Shown: positions 19,954 through 21,941 of the stretch, one piece after another
Numbering within the stretch: the first letter of the stretch is position 1
Layout: every line of letters starts with the position of its first letter
IMG/VR virus record: IMGVR_UViG_3300010885_017079
Coordinates: 1 to 21,941 of that record
Direction: 5' to 3' (one strand)
Source: a virus
Length of the DNA stretch: 21,941 nucleotides
Notes under the pieces: model-generated
What the model saw: the letters and a program-made list of their open reading frames with translations, nothing else
Databases searched by the model: none
What the model was told of the DNA's origin: nothing
Program-made: the position numbers and the translations under genes

Positions 19954-21909
19954 TTAGAAAAGACCAGCTTTTTTCGCGCCAGCAGCAGTTGAGAGTGCTC
20001 CCAGACCAATACCGACCGCTTGTTGGAACGGGCTTGCCGATGGCTGGCTTGCCACGGCCGTGGACATCTGCGTAGACGGTGCGCCCTTGTAGATGTCGGA
20101 CAAGAAACCAGCCTGTTGATACGGTGCGTAGACCTTTTGCAACTCGCTGGCGCGCTGCGCATCCAGTGTTTGCTGGTTGAACGCTTGCTGCGACTGGCCG
20201 ACGTTGTACAAGAAGTTCATATCGCCCTGCTGCAAAGCCTGAGCCGTCTGGCCCAACGCACCTTGCTGCACGCCAAGCTGACCCAACTGGCCACCCAATT
20301 GACCTAGACCTTGAGCGGTCTGCTGGCCAATACCAAATTGCTGCGAAGCCAATTGGCCAATGCCCTGGCCCAGCCCTTGGAACTGCTGTGCCTGCTGGCC
20401 GTAAATACCGGCTGCCGTTTGAGCGGCTTGGTTGCGCGCCTGGCCCTGCTGCATCATCAAATTGGCGATATTTTGGTTGACTGCAGCCTCTTGGCCAGCC
20501 AACGCGCCGCCTTGGGACGCCAAGTTGCCGTATTGTTGCGCTGCCTGCATGTATTGACCTGCCGCACCTTGGCCAAGCTGTGCTTGCTGCACGCCCAATT
20601 GACCGAGGCCCTGGCCAGCGCCCACTTGCTGCTGTGCCAAGTTGCCGTAAAGGCCTGCCGCCGCTTGGCCCAACTGAGCCTGTTGCGCGGCTTGCTGGCC
20701 TACTTGGGTACCTGCTTGTACACCCAAACCGGCTTGCTGTGCTGCCAACTGAGCAGCCTGCTGTTGTAGACCTGCTTGCTGTGCAGAAATCTGAGCCTGT
20801 TGCGAGCCAAGCTGGCCAATACCCTGACCTGCTTGCATTTGACGCTGTTGTTGCTGCTCAAACGTGGCCATGGCCCCTGCTTGAGCCTGGCTGTAGCCCT
20901 GCGACAAAAGGTTGGCAATCGTGGAGGCTTTTTGATCCATGATGTTGCGCTGCATCTCTGCGCGTTGAACGCCTTCGCGCTCACCGCCAAACGCACCAGA
21001 CTTTACCGCCTGCGCTGCCAGGCCTTGGCCGGCAATCGCGCCCTGGCGGTCCATCTGCCTCATCGTCTCGTCAATGACCTGCTGACGATATGGGTCCATG
21101 AAGGCTTGCGCAGAACGGGGGTCATACCCTTGAGCAGCGCCAGCTACCGTGCCCATGCCTGCCATCAAAGCGCCTTGTGCCAGGCCAAAACCAGGCTGAC
21201 GAGCAGCTTGCGCTGCCATACCAACAGCTTGCTGGCCCTGGCCTAAGCCTTGACTGATCAAAGCCTGAGAACCACCAAAATCTGCACCGCCAGAGCCAAG
21301 CGCCATCTGCTGTGCTTGAGTCAAGCCGCCAATGCCTTGTGAAATTGCAGCCGTTGCAGGACGCAGGTCCGCTTGGCTGGACATGGCAGCCATGTTCTGG
21401 CCCGTGGCCAGTGCTCCGAGGCCAGTGCCTAAGTCTTGACGAGCCGCGCCAAACTGACCCGTGGTGTCTGATGCAGCTGCGCGCTGCGCGGCCAAGTCAA
21501 GATAGCCCAGGCCTTGATTGATTTGACCGATGCCAGAGGTGATATTGGCCGTGGCCCCACCTGCTTGGCCCATGGCAGCTTGCGCATCTCTAAACTGATT
21601 GCGGGTGTCAGAACCGCGCAAAATGTCAGCGGCCTCACCGGTGGTGCTGTACGCACCGCCCAGTGCTTGATTGGCAGCCGTCATGTAAGGCGTGAAAGCC
21701 CCAACACCCTGTCTTTCAGCGGCCGTGATAGCGGCTTGCTGGGCAGGGGAGAACCCTGCTACCTGGTAACCAGGGAGCTGCTGGGCAAGCGTTTGGCCTC
21801 CGCCCTGGTTGAAGGCCAGTTTCTGGGCTTCTTGCAGTAGCTTGAGCTTATACGCTTCAATCTCCGGGGCTTCCCGGACTATCTGTTGGGTGACTGTTTC
21901 GTCTGCCAT
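19954..21909 (-). CDS. Gln/Ala/Gly-rich repeat virion protein
   Basis: A 651-residue product starting at ATG 21907-21909 behind AAGGGG. After a helical N-terminus (EIEAYKLKLLQEAQKLAFNQ) it is built almost wholly of Q, A, G and L. Near residues 268-325, FMDPYRQQVIDETMRQMDRQ followed by KSGAFGGEREGVQRAEMQ forms the conserved centre. I recall the (F)M(D/N)PY.Q.V...T...(D/L)...Q...SGAFGG.R.G pattern from large virion proteins of many aquatic phages. Residues about 345-560 are irregular repeats of the type GQGLGQLGVQQAQLGQGAAG. Such helical repeat rods suit an internal core or ejection protein. It opens the late transcript visible in this window. Confidence 0.78.
   Translation of the reverse strand: MADETVTQQIVREAPEIEAYKLKLLQEAQKLAFNQGGGQTLAQQLPGYQVAGFSPAQQAAITAAERQGVGAFTPYMTAANQALGGAYSTTGEAADILRGSDTRNQFRDAQAAMGQAGGATANITSGIGQINQGLGYLDLAAQRAAASDTTGQFGAARQDLGTGLGALATGQNMAAMSSQADLRPATAAISQGIGGLTQAQQMALGSGGADFGGSQALISQGLGQGQQAVGMAAQAARQPGFGLAQGALMAGMGTVAGAAQGYDPRSAQAFMDPYRQQVIDETMRQMDRQGAIAGQGLAAQAVKSGAFGGEREGVQRAEMQRNIMDQKASTIANLLSQGYSQAQAGAMATFEQQQQRQMQAGQGIGQLGSQQAQISAQQAGLQQQAAQLAAQQAGLGVQAGTQVGQQAAQQAQLGQAAAGLYGNLAQQQVGAGQGLGQLGVQQAQLGQGAAGQYMQAAQQYGNLASQGGALAGQEAAVNQNIANLMMQQGQARNQAAQTAAGIYGQQAQQFQGLGQGIGQLASQQFGIGQQTAQGLGQLGGQLGQLGVQQGALGQTAQALQQGDMNFLYNVGQSQQAFNQQTLDAQRASELQKVYAPYQQAGFLSDIYKGAPSTQMSTAVASQPSASPFQQAVGIGLGALSTAAGAKKAGLF
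20230..20875 (-). repeat. Degenerate repeats coding for GQ/LGQLG units
   Basis: Within the 651-residue virion gene this stretch codes for at least five variants of GQG(I/L)GQLG(S/V)QQAQ spaced by 30-60 residues, separated by alanine/glutamine-rich spacers. The DNA copies diverge at third positions, so the similarity is kept at protein level rather than being recent duplication. CTGGCCAAT-like words recur on the + strand. Such a region can change length by recombination and is prone to assembly errors. Confidence 0.6.
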
Positions 21910-21941
21910 TTATTTCCCCTTAACGGCTCCGCCTTCGAGCT

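Noticed and set aside
20230-20875. Possible CRISPR-like or tandem repeat array
   Set aside because: The repeats are degenerate, in frame, and encode glutamine/glycine-rich protein units. Spacing is irregular and there are no unique spacers.
1-21941. tRNA, rRNA, integrase, phage RNA polymerase, DnaB helicase, lysis genes
   Set aside because: I looked for these and found no sequence that supports any of them in this window.

Overview
This window is part of the genome of a tailed double-stranded DNA bacteriophage. Most genes look like those of short-tailed (podovirus-type) phages from water or of Burkholderiales-type hosts. The evidence is dense coding with almost no gaps, chains of 1 to 30 base overlaps, a complete phage replication set, and three very large glutamine/alanine/glycine/proline-rich proteins of the internal virion (DNA ejection) type. 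I see no rRNA, tRNA, integrase, insertion sequence or CRISPR. Capsid, portal, terminase and lysis genes are outside the window or not recognisable. The host group is inferred from remembered similarity of small proteins and is uncertain.

Layout. (1) 1-243: end of a + strand gene closed by a strong rho-independent terminator. (2) 280-5373, - strand: about 17 small, mostly unrecognised early-type genes. Among them are a GNAT-like acetyltransferase, a DUF6378-type protein with an N-terminal helix-turn-helix, a zinc-ribbon protein, an AT-hook plus ribbon-helix-helix DNA-binding protein, and a 28-residue membrane protein. The genes are translationally coupled. Near-consensus sigma70-like promoters lie at 2933-2962 and 4215-4242. 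(3) 5490-12435, - strand: the replication block. Read in transcription order it holds a conserved small protein, a coiled-coil protein, a candidate ssDNA-binding protein, an archaeo-eukaryotic type primase, a small acidic protein, a UvrD/Rep-like SF1 helicase, and a family A DNA polymerase with 3'-5' exonuclease. It ends in a terminator at 5411-5441. (4) 12518-14655: the only complete + strand island, a SNF2-type helicase followed by an MGME1/RecB-like PD-(D/E)XK exonuclease, probably for recombination or DNA processing. It is transcribed divergently from block 3 across an 82-base region with a palindrome. (5) 14615-21909, - strand: three large virion-type genes of 1094, 680 and 651 codons, read from right to left. 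The last overlaps the exonuclease gene tail to tail by 41 bases.

How it works together (inference): primase, polymerase, SF1 helicase and the ssDNA-binding candidate form a small phage replisome. No DnaB-like helicase is visible here. The polymerase carries leucine at the position equivalent to E. coli Pol I 762, a marker reported to track with temperate or slower lifestyles. The small early genes probably redirect the host, and the right-hand block builds the particle's internal ejection machinery.
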